Assembly (NCBI RefSeq): GCF_903914075.1
Contig: NZ_CAIWNQ010000012.1
Location: 1 to 64,000 of the forward strand
DNA from: Ruegeria sp. THAF57
GTDB taxonomy: Bacteria; Pseudomonadota; Alphaproteobacteria; Rhodobacterales; Rhodobacteraceae
Length of the DNA stretch: 64,000 nucleotides
Direction of reading: 5' to 3'
Shown here: piece after piece, positions 53,676 to 61,262 of the stretch
How positions within the stretch are numbered: position 1 is the stretch's first letter
Layout: the number at the start of each line of letters is the position of its first letter
Notes under the pieces: generated by a model
Database searches by the model: none
What the model was told of the DNA's origin: nothing
What the model saw: only the letters and a program-made list of their open reading frames with translations
Position numbers and translations under genes: made by a program

Positions 53676-55130
53676 TCACAGCACTGGCGCGCGATTGCGC
53701 GAGATAAATTTGGTAATGAGATAGCCTTCGAAGGTTTCCGTCCCGCCTTCAGTCCCATAGCCGCTGTCTCTCACGCCTCCAAACGGAGTCTCGGGCAGAG
53801 CGAGGCCGAACTGGTTGATGCTTACCATACCTGCCTGCAAACCCGCAGCTGCTTTATCTGCACGCTCTAACGAATTGGTAAAGACATAGGACGCCAGCCC
53901 GAAGGGTAGCCCGTTGGCCCGCGACAGTCCGTCCTCTATGTCACGAAAAGACGAGACGACAGCAATCGGGCCGAAGGGTTCTTCGCGCATCAAGTCAATG
54001 TCGTCGTTGGGCGTATCGACGATTGTCGGGGCATAGAAGTTACCATGATTTCCAAGCCTTTTGCCTCCCGTCAACACCCGTGCGCCGTTTTCGCGGGCAT
54101 CCTCGACGAGCTTTTCCATCGCATTCACGCGTCCGCGATGACACAATGGCCCCATCTGTGTGCCCTCGGTTAAACCATCGCCCACCTTTACGCTCTCAAA
54201 TGCTGAAACTAGCTCGGACAGAAATCGGTCGTAGATGCCTTGTTGTACGTAAAACCGGGTTGGGGCGATGCACACCTGGCCTGCATTGCGCAGCTTGTTG
54301 CCCGCCAAGGCGCGCGCCGCGGCCGTGGCATCGGCGTCGTCGAACACCAATACGGGCGCGTGACCGCCGAGTTCCATCGTCGCCCGCTTCATGTGGCGGC
54401 CAGCCAATTCTGCCAGATGCTTGCCCACCTCGACCGAACCGGTGAAGGTGATCTTGCGCACCTCGGGGCGCGCAATAAGAGTTTCCGAAATGAAGGCCGC
54501 ATTACCCCAGACAAGGTTCAGACAGCCTTCGGGCAAGCCTGCATCCAGCAGATAGCGCGCAATTGCCATGCAGCCCGCCGGAGCCTCTGCCGGGGCTTTC
54601 AAGATCATCGTGCAACCTGACGCAAGCGCCGCCGCGACCTTGCGTACCGCTTGGCTCAGCGGAAAATTCCAAGGCGTGATGGCAAGGCAGACGCCTATCG
54701 GTTCGCGCACGACAAGCTGCTGTACCCCCGGGCTGCGCGATGGAATGATGCGCCCATAAATGCGCCGACATTCCTCGGCGTGCCAGTCGACGTGGTCAGC
54801 TGAGGCGCGGACCTCAGCCAAGGCCTCAGCCAGCGGCTTGCCTTCATCGAGAGTGATCCAGCCAGCGATCAGTCTGTCATTTTGGCGCAGCAGGTCGGCA
54901 AACCGTCGCAAAATTGCACTTCGTTCCATGGGAGAGCTGTTTTTCCATCGGCGAAAAGCTGATTCGGCCGAGTGAACCGCATGGTCCAGATCTGCGGCGC
55001 TAGCCTGCGGAATCTGTCCGATAGTTTGCCCGTTTGCAGGGTTTATGACTGCACGATCCTCCGGCGTGGGAGAAGCGATCCAGTCCCGTCCGATGAGGTG
55101 CTGGATGGTCGGATAATTCATTTCTTTCAT
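53676..55130 (-). CDS. NAD(P)-dependent aldehyde dehydrogenase, candidate 6-oxohexanoate dehydrogenase
   Basis: A 484-residue aldehyde dehydrogenase of the succinate-semialdehyde type: AITPWNFPLSQAVRKVAAAL, the glutamate motif MELGGHAPVLVF and catalytic cysteine in NAGQVCIAPTRFY. The semialdehyde-dehydrogenase character and the neighbouring adipate genes suggest oxidation of 6-oxohexanoate to adipate (the ChnE step). ATG at 55130 with GAGGG upstream; an ATG three codons later is possible. Divergent from the iclR gene and operonic with the fadB-like gene. Confidence 0.87.
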   Translation of the reverse strand: MKEMNYPTIQHLIGRDWIASPTPEDRAVINPANGQTIGQIPQASAADLDHAVHSAESAFRRWKNSSPMERSAILRRFADLLRQNDRLIAGWITLDEGKPLAEALAEVRASADHVDWHAEECRRIYGRIIPSRSPGVQQLVVREPIGVCLAITPWNFPLSQAVRKVAAALASGCTMILKAPAEAPAGCMAIARYLLDAGLPEGCLNLVWGNAAFISETLIARPEVRKITFTGSVEVGKHLAELAGRHMKRATMELGGHAPVLVFDDADATAAARALAGNKLRNAGQVCIAPTRFYVQQGIYDRFLSELVSAFESVKVGDGLTEGTQMGPLCHRGRVNAMEKLVEDARENGARVLTGGKRLGNHGNFYAPTIVDTPNDDIDLMREEPFGPIAVVSSFRDIEDGLSRANGLPFGLASYVFTNSLERADKAAAGLQAGMVSINQFGLALPETPFGGVRDSGYGTEGGTETFEGYLITKFISRNRAPVL

Positions 55131-55201
55131 GGCGTTATGCCCTCGCTCAGTTGTGTCATCCGCAGGATCCGGCACGAAGGGGACCAGATGGACGACTTTA
55201 G

Positions 55202-55220
55202 TTTTCCGCATAGCGGAAAA
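55202..55220. promoter_or_regulatory. Palindrome in the divergent promoter, candidate IclR operator
   Basis: TTTTCCGC-ATA-GCGGAAAA is a perfect dyad (8-bp arms, 3-base spacer) in the 171-base gap between the aldehyde dehydrogenase (-) and the iclR-type regulator (+). Its size and symmetry fit IclR-family operators. Binding by the adjacent regulator is inferred. Confidence 0.55.
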
Positions 55221-55301
55221 GTTTACCACAGTATTGACGCGGACGTTATCGATCGTTTAGATGTGTTTCAAGACGCATAATTCTTCCCGAGGAGGGATGT
55301 C

Positions 55302-56096
55302 GTGAGACCAAGGAAAGACCGCACCAAGGACGCCGAGAGACAGGACCGCGATTTTGTCACGGCGTTGGCGCGCGGCTTGGAGCTGTTGCGGGCCTTTCGG
55401 CGGGAAGGGGAAGCTCTGGGGAATGGTGAGTTGGCCGAGCGCACTGGCCTGAGCAGATCGACGGTCTCCCGGCTGGCCTATACACTGAACAAGCTGGAAT
55501 ACCTCAGCTACGACCCGGATACAGCACGTTATCGACTGGCCCCTCCAGTGCTTTCGTTGGGTTTCTCCTGCCTTGCAGGGATTCCGCTGCGGCAACTGGC
55601 GAAGCCCTTTATGCAGGAGCTGGCTGATTACACAGGCATGCCGGTGGCCATGGCCAGTCGTGACCGGCTATCGATGGTCTATCTGGAGCGGTGCAAGGGC
55701 ACTAATGCCGTCACGCTGGCGATCGAGGTTGGTGCCCATATTAAACTGGCCACGACCGCGGTTGGTCGCGCCTGCATAGCGGCGCACGACCCGGATGAGC
55801 GGGCCAGAATTCTGGCCCTTGTGGAGGAACATGAAGGCGACAACTGGCCGAATGTGCAGCCCGGAATCGAAGCAGCTATCGCAGACTACCAACAGCACGG
55901 TTACTGCACGTCCTTCACGGAGTGGAAACGTGATGTGAACGCTGTAGCGGTGCCCTTCGTGCCGAAGGACGGCTCACCCATTATTGCCTTCAACTGCGGT
56001 GGCCCTTCGCAAACCCTTACGCGCGACTGGATCGAAAGCGACGTCGCGCACCGCCTTGTCGATCTTGTCCGCCGCGTTGCGGCGGTCGCACCCTGA
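55302..56096 (+). CDS. IclR-family transcriptional regulator
   Basis: A 264-residue IclR-type regulator: N-terminal winged HTH (ALARGLELLRAFRREGEALG, ELAERTGLSRSTVSRLAYTL) and C-terminal effector domain with GAHIKLATTAVGRACIAA and a late CTSFTEWKRDVNAVAVPFV. This group often controls aromatic and dicarboxylic acid degradation (PcaR/PcaU type). Starts with GTG at 55302 after GAGGAGGG. It probably controls both divergent operons, with adipate, its CoA ester or 3-oxoadipate as a plausible effector. Confidence 0.88.
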   Translation: MRPRKDRTKDAERQDRDFVTALARGLELLRAFRREGEALGNGELAERTGLSRSTVSRLAYTLNKLEYLSYDPDTARYRLAPPVLSLGFSCLAGIPLRQLAKPFMQELADYTGMPVAMASRDRLSMVYLERCKGTNAVTLAIEVGAHIKLATTAVGRACIAAHDPDERARILALVEEHEGDNWPNVQPGIEAAIADYQQHGYCTSFTEWKRDVNAVAVPFVPKDGSPIIAFNCGGPSQTLTRDWIESDVAHRLVDLVRRVAAVAP

Positions 56097-56111
56097 ACAA
56101 TAGAGAGCATC

Positions 56112-57272
56112 ATGGCCCTTGATAAAGATACCCTTTCCCAGTTTCTCGACGCGCTCGACCGCTTCGTGAAAGAGCGACTAATCCCTTACGAGGATCGCGT
56201 CGCCGACGAGGATGTGATTCCGCCGATGCTGGTCGATGAAATCCGCATGATGGGCCTTTTCGGCATGTCGATCCCGGAAGATTTCGGCGGGCTCGGCTTG
56301 TCGATGATAGAGGAAGTGCAAGCCGCTTTCGTTCTTGGCCAGGCTTCGCCTGCGTTCCGGTCGCTAGTTGGCACCAACAACGGGATCGGCTCTCAGGGAA
56401 TCATCATCGATGGAACCGACGAGCAGAAGGCGCAGTATCTACCAGCTCTCGCGTCCGGAGATATGATCGCATCCTTCGCCCTAACCGAGCCAGATGCTGG
56501 GTCGGATGCTGGCAGTCTGCGCACTACGGCGCGGCGTGACGGTAACGATTTCCTTCTGAACGGCACGAAACGCTACATTACCAATGCACCGCGTGCCGAT
56601 CTATTCACGGTTTTTGCCCGGACCAATCCAGAGGCGGAAGGTTCTGCCGGCGTAAGCGCCTTTCTCGTCGAGGCAGGGACGCCAGGCATAACGCTTGGCC
56701 AGCCTGACAGGAAGATGGGGCAGAAGGGCTCGCACACATGCGACGTCATCCTTGACAATGTCCGCGTGCCTGCCGCGAACATTATCGGCGGGCCGGACCG
56801 TCTGAACAAGGGCTTTAAGACAGCAATGAAAGTCCTTGACCGGGGCCGACTGCATATTTCTGCCGTCTGTGTGGGCGCCGCCGAACGGCTGATCCGTGAC
56901 AGCCTATCCTATGCGATGGAACGCAAACAATTCGGTGAACCCATCGCTGAAAAGCAACTGATCCAAGCCATGCTGGCTGACAGTCGCGCCGAGGCCTTCG
57001 CAGCGCGTTGCATGATCGAAGAAACAGCACGCCGCAAGGACGCTGGTCAGAACGTGTCGACTGATGCTGCCTGCTGCAAGATGTTTGCCAGTGAGATGGT
57101 AGGTCGAGTGGCCGATCGCGCAGTGCAAATCCACGGCGGTGCAGGATACATGGCCGAATATGCGGTCGAGCGCTTCTATCGCGATGTGCGTCTCTTCCGC
57201 ATCTACGAGGGGACAACCCAGATTCAGCAAATACTGATCGCGCGGAATATGATCCGCACTGCAGCAGCTTAA
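56112..57272 (+). CDS. Acyl-CoA dehydrogenase, candidate adipyl-CoA dehydrogenase
   Basis: A 386-residue FAD acyl-CoA dehydrogenase. ALTEPDAGSDAGSLRTTA, RYITNAPRADLF and QIHGGAGYMAEYAVERFYRD are conserved, and the catalytic glutamate is E366 in RIYEGTTQIQQ. In context it would oxidise adipyl-CoA to the 2,3-enoyl-CoA and pass electrons to EtfAB encoded at 44014-45692. 15 bases after iclR, first enzyme of its operon. Confidence 0.9.
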   Translation: MALDKDTLSQFLDALDRFVKERLIPYEDRVADEDVIPPMLVDEIRMMGLFGMSIPEDFGGLGLSMIEEVQAAFVLGQASPAFRSLVGTNNGIGSQGIIIDGTDEQKAQYLPALASGDMIASFALTEPDAGSDAGSLRTTARRDGNDFLLNGTKRYITNAPRADLFTVFARTNPEAEGSAGVSAFLVEAGTPGITLGQPDRKMGQKGSHTCDVILDNVRVPAANIIGGPDRLNKGFKTAMKVLDRGRLHISAVCVGAAERLIRDSLSYAMERKQFGEPIAEKQLIQAMLADSRAEAFAARCMIEETARRKDAGQNVSTDAACCKMFASEMVGRVADRAVQIHGGAGYMAEYAVERFYRDVRLFRIYEGTTQIQQILIARNMIRTAAA

Positions 57273-57290
57273 CAGGAGCGAAGACAAACT

Positions 57291-58445
57291 ATGGACTTCA
57301 ATTTCCTTTCCACCCCGAGGATCGTCTGCGAGAGCGGTGGGCTTGGCCGGATCGGCAGCCTGATGCAAGATTTGTCTTGCACCCGTGCGCTGGTCGTGAC
57401 GGACCCGGGCATATTGGCCTGTGGTTTTGCGGACGAGGCAGCCGCCTCACTTAGGGCTGCTGGCATCGAGGTTGAGATTTTTCATAAAGTCGAAGCGGAC
57501 CCCCCGATCGCTGTCGTCGAGGCCGCGGTAGAGGTCGCGCGGGCCTTTGGTGCTGACGGAATCATCGGACTTGGCGGCGGCAGTTCACTGGACACTGCCA
57601 AGGTCATCGCAGCGGCGGTAGCCAACGATCAACCGATTACGGACATGATCGGGATTAATCAGGTCACCGATAAACGCTTGCCACTGATCCAGGTGCCAAC
57701 CACGGCAGGGACCGGATCAGAGGTAACATGGGTGTCCGTGCTGACTTCGGAAAGCCACGAAAAAAAAGCGGTATATGCACCGCAGCTTCTGCCTGACGTT
57801 GCCTTGCTAGATGCAAAGCTAACATTGGGAATGCCTCGTCACATCACAGCGGCCACGGCGTTAGACGCAATGGTTCACGCCATTGAGGCAGTAACCAGTC
57901 GCACCAGAAAGAATCCCATTTCCGATGGAATGGCGGACAAAGCGCTGGTGCTTCTCGGTCAGAACTTACCAATCGTCATGGAAACGCCTTCGGACCTGTC
58001 AGCGCGAGAGGCCATGCTGTTGGGGGCGACACTGGCTGGGATGGCCTTCATTAATGCCAGCGTGGGGGCGATTCATGCCTTGTCATACCCACTTGGAACA
58101 GGTTTCAAGGTTCCTCACGGGCACGCAAACGCTCTGGTCGCAGGACCAGTGATGAGGTTCAACATGCCCGTTGCAGAAGCTGAATATGCTCGTCTATCGC
58201 GGTTACTACTGCCCTCGCGGCCTTTCAACTCTGATGCGGCTGCGGCCCATGGCCTGATCGACGAGATGGAACGGATGCTAGTCGAAAGCGGACTTGAGTC
58301 TCGACTTTCTGGTGTCGGAGTGACCGAGGCAGCCATTCCCGGAATGGCTAATGAGGTCGTGACCGGTATCACGCGATTGCTGGAGACCAACCCGCGCGAC
58401 ATGACAGCCGAAGATGTGTCGCGCCTCTATCAGGAGGCGCTTTGA
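57291..58445 (+). CDS. Iron-type alcohol dehydrogenase, candidate 6-hydroxyhexanoate dehydrogenase
   Basis: A 384-residue group III (iron-containing) alcohol dehydrogenase: nucleotide loop GLGGGSSLDTAK, TTAGTGSEVTWVSVLT, and metal-ligand region ALDAMVHAIEAVTS with HALSYPLGTGFKVPHGHANA. With chnABC elsewhere in the block, oxidation of 6-hydroxyhexanoate to 6-oxohexanoate (the ChnD step) is the natural role. The GMC enzyme at 37982 is an alternative for the same step. It overlaps the next gene by one base (TGATG). Confidence 0.85.
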   Translation: MDFNFLSTPRIVCESGGLGRIGSLMQDLSCTRALVVTDPGILACGFADEAAASLRAAGIEVEIFHKVEADPPIAVVEAAVEVARAFGADGIIGLGGGSSLDTAKVIAAAVANDQPITDMIGINQVTDKRLPLIQVPTTAGTGSEVTWVSVLTSESHEKKAVYAPQLLPDVALLDAKLTLGMPRHITAATALDAMVHAIEAVTSRTRKNPISDGMADKALVLLGQNLPIVMETPSDLSAREAMLLGATLAGMAFINASVGAIHALSYPLGTGFKVPHGHANALVAGPVMRFNMPVAEAEYARLSRLLLPSRPFNSDAAAAHGLIDEMERMLVESGLESRLSGVGVTEAAIPGMANEVVTGITRLLETNPRDMTAEDVSRLYQEAL

Positions 58446-59647
58446 TGGCTGGCTCATTGGACGGGATCAAGGTGGTCGACCTCAGCCGCGTGCTGGGCGG
58501 GCCTTACTGCACCCAAATGCTTGCGGATCATGGCGCTGAGGTCATCAAGGTGGAGCCGCCTCTGGGCGACGAGACCCGCAGTTGGGGCCCGCCTTTCAAT
58601 GATGAACTCAGCGCTTATTTCTCTGGCGCCAACCGCAACAAGCGGTCCATCGCTATCGATCTGCAGCAACCGGAAGGGCGCGACCTGATTTTGCGGTTTC
58701 TTCAGGATGCGGATGTTTTAGTTCACAATTTTAAGTCTGGTACTCTTGAAAAATGGGGGCTTGGTTATGCTGATGTTCTCAGGGCACGTTTTCCTAGACT
58801 GGTACTCTGCCATGTGACTGGATTTGGTTCCGATGGCCCACTTGGCGGTTTTCCCGGCTATGACGCCGTGGTACAAGCTATGACGGGCCTCATGAGCATC
58901 AACGGCAATCCCTCCGAAGGCCCGACACGCATGGGTACGCCCATCGTGGACATCGGCACCGGTCTGATCGCCTGTAACGCTATTCTCGCCGCACTTTTGG
59001 AACGGGGCCGGTCCGGATTGGGCCAAGCCATCGAAGTGCCGCTATATGATTGCGCGATCAGCATGATGCATCCCCAAGCGGCTAATTCCCTCATGTCCGG
59101 ACAGATACCAATGGCGACCGGCAATGGGCATCCAAATATCGTACCATACGACATGTTCGAAACAAGTAATGGCAAACTCTATCTGGCTATCGGTAACAAT
59201 GGTCAGTTCGCAAAACTCTGTGACGTGCTTGGCCTACCTGAGGTGCCCTGCGATCCACGATTTGCCGACAATGCCGCGCGTCTTGCGCATCGGTCAGAGA
59301 TGACAGAGGTCTTGTCAGAGTGCCTGGTGCAACATGACGCCTTCAAACTTGAGCCGGTGCTTTTGAAAGCTGGGATTCCCGCCGGAGTCGTTCGGAATGT
59401 GAATGAAGCGTTGGAGCATCCACACACCCGACATCGCGGCATGGTGGTATCAGTTGGCACCTACCGCGGCACCGGCGTGCCAGCACGCTTGTCGCGTACC
59501 CCCGGAGCGGTTCGCGCGGCACCGCCTCGCTTCGGGCAGCATAGTAGGGAGTTGCTTAGCGAGGCTGGACTGACAGAAGCTGAAATCGATAGATTGACTC
59601 AAGCGAATATCGTTCGAGAAGAACCGCGGATGCGCGAGACGACCTAA
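58445..59647 (+). CDS. CaiB/BaiF family CoA-transferase, candidate adipate CoA-transferase
   Basis: A 400-residue class III CoA-transferase: GIKVVDLSRVLGGPYCTQML, ADHGAEVIKVEPP, NRNKRSIAIDL and the catalytic aspartate region GTPIVDIGTGL. It would activate adipate to adipyl-CoA with CoA from another ester such as succinyl-CoA; this is inferred from its operon with the acyl-CoA dehydrogenase. Start ATG 58445, one base inside the preceding stop; a TTG at 58442 is less likely. Confidence 0.87.
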   Translation: MAGSLDGIKVVDLSRVLGGPYCTQMLADHGAEVIKVEPPLGDETRSWGPPFNDELSAYFSGANRNKRSIAIDLQQPEGRDLILRFLQDADVLVHNFKSGTLEKWGLGYADVLRARFPRLVLCHVTGFGSDGPLGGFPGYDAVVQAMTGLMSINGNPSEGPTRMGTPIVDIGTGLIACNAILAALLERGRSGLGQAIEVPLYDCAISMMHPQAANSLMSGQIPMATGNGHPNIVPYDMFETSNGKLYLAIGNNGQFAKLCDVLGLPEVPCDPRFADNAARLAHRSEMTEVLSECLVQHDAFKLEPVLLKAGIPAGVVRNVNEALEHPHTRHRGMVVSVGTYRGTGVPARLSRTPGAVRAAPPRFGQHSRELLSEAGLTEAEIDRLTQANIVREEPRMRETT

Positions 59648-59699
59648 GCCGAAATTTCAGCTCAAGCGGACGATCGTGAAAAAGTTCAGGGAGGCCAAG

Positions 59700-60581
59700 A
59701 TGGAAAGACTGCTCATATCACCGGACCGGATACCCGAATGGATTCCCGGCACGACTACGTTGGACAGTTCCGGGTGCAACTGGAACGGCATTACCCTGAA
59801 GGGCTATCGTTATGAGCGACAAGACGCGGCAATTCCCCCCATGCGCGACTATATGATTGTTGCATATGATGGCGCGCCAACCACTATGCGCCGCACGAGT
59901 GGCGGCCCATGGCAAAGCGCGCGCGTAGAGAAAGGTAGGATTTCCTTGCTCACGCGTGCAGAGGAATCCACTTGGAGTTGGTCCGAGCCTATCACGGTTA
60001 GACACGTCTATCTCAGTCACAGTGAACTCGAAAACACGGCCCTTTCGGTCTTTGATCGTGACCCGAAGTCCATTGAGATCAATGATTGTCTGTCTGCGAA
60101 GGACCCCTGTATCCTGAACTGCATCCAATTGCTAGAGAATGAGCTAAAGAACGGTGGAATCGGCCAGAGATTGATCATCGACGCCCTGCGCATCCAGATC
60201 GCCGTTCACCTTCTGCGTCAGTACGCCAAGGTCTCTTTGACCAGCGACGCAAACTCGAACTTCAGCCCTGCTCAAAGGCAGAGAATCATCGATCTCGTTG
60301 AAAGCTGCTTAGGTGAAAACCTCAGTCTGGAAGACATGGCCGCATCTATCGGTTTCAGCCAGTTTCACTTTTCGCGTCAGTTCAAGGCGGAGTTTGGGTT
60401 GGCACCGTATGCATATGTTTTGCGCAAGCGAATATCGAAGGCCCAGGAGATGCTGAGAAAGGGTAATGCCCCCCTGAAAGTGGTCGCGCTTGACTGCGGT
60501 TTTGCAGATCAGAGTCATTTTAGTCGAACTTTTCGAAAAATGACAGGCGCGACCCCCGCCGAATTCCGGCGCATGGCATAA
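59700..60581 (+). CDS. AraC-family transcriptional regulator (second)
   Basis: A 293-residue regulator with an N-terminal effector domain of unknown type and a C-terminal AraC double HTH (LSLEDMAASIGFSQFHFSRQ, then LDCGFADQSHFSRTFRKMTG). Start 59700 after GGGAGG; a GTG at 59676 is upstream of that site. It follows the CoA-transferase by 52 bases. AraC-type activators (ChnR) control cyclohexanol operons elsewhere, so it may activate chnCBA; target unknown. Confidence 0.87.
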   Translation: MERLLISPDRIPEWIPGTTTLDSSGCNWNGITLKGYRYERQDAAIPPMRDYMIVAYDGAPTTMRRTSGGPWQSARVEKGRISLLTRAEESTWSWSEPITVRHVYLSHSELENTALSVFDRDPKSIEINDCLSAKDPCILNCIQLLENELKNGGIGQRLIIDALRIQIAVHLLRQYAKVSLTSDANSNFSPAQRQRIIDLVESCLGENLSLEDMAASIGFSQFHFSRQFKAEFGLAPYAYVLRKRISKAQEMLRKGNAPLKVVALDCGFADQSHFSRTFRKMTGATPAEFRRMA

Positions 60582-60654
60582 TGACCGGAAAACTATTCCT
60601 TCCTATCGCTGTCACGCACCAGAGACAAAGAAATGTTGAGCCCGTAACGCTGCA

Positions 60655-61113
60655 ATGAATGTACCAGAAACAGAATTTAAACCACGATTTGCCTTCGAAC
60701 GCAGGATTTTCTTTGGCGACTGTGACCAGCTGGGAATCGCCTTTACTGGCCGGATTACGAATTTCGCGCTGGAAGCGATCGAGACTTTCTGGGACGATTT
60801 GCTTTCAGGCCGGGGCTGGCTTTTTCTACTCACGGAAAGAAACACGGCCATGCCTTTTGTCTCTATGGACCTACAATTCCATGCGCCGGTGAAAGCAGGC
60901 GCGAACCTAGCATGCGAGGTCTATGTGGTCCATGTCGGGGAAAGTTCAGTTGGTCTAAAAGTTGTCGGCCGTCAGCATGACTTGATTTGCTTCGAATGCG
61001 AAACGAAGTCAGTTTTCCGAGATGCTTCAACATTTGGTAAAGTCAAAATTGAAAGCTCAATTCGGCAGATTTTGCTCGCGGAAGTGGGTTCGGAAAATCA
61101 AACAGTGAGCTAG
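60655..61113 (+). CDS. Hotdog-fold acyl-CoA thioesterase (4HBT type)
   Basis: A 152-residue thioesterase of the 4-hydroxybenzoyl-CoA type: FGDCDQLGIAFTGRI contains the catalytic Asp-x-x-Gly-Ile pattern, followed by the long helix (NFALEAIETFWDDLL) and VSMDLQFHAPVKAG. It may release stalled CoA esters or recycle CoA in the adipyl-CoA pathway. Last gene of the second block; GC is lower than its neighbours. 73 bases after the araC gene, with no good ribosome site. Confidence 0.78.
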   Translation: MNVPETEFKPRFAFERRIFFGDCDQLGIAFTGRITNFALEAIETFWDDLLSGRGWLFLLTERNTAMPFVSMDLQFHAPVKAGANLACEVYVVHVGESSVGLKVVGRQHDLICFECETKSVFRDASTFGKVKIESSIRQILLAEVGSENQTVS

Positions 61114-61262
61114 GCCTGTAGGCTTTGGAGACAGCAAAGCCTGTGCAAAACGATCTCATGTAAGGGAACACAAGAAAAAGCCAGAGAAAGGGAAGCCCGG
61201 GTGCCGGGCTTGAAAGGATAGAGAGAGGCTCTTCCGGGTCCGGCGTGACAAGGACCCTGACC

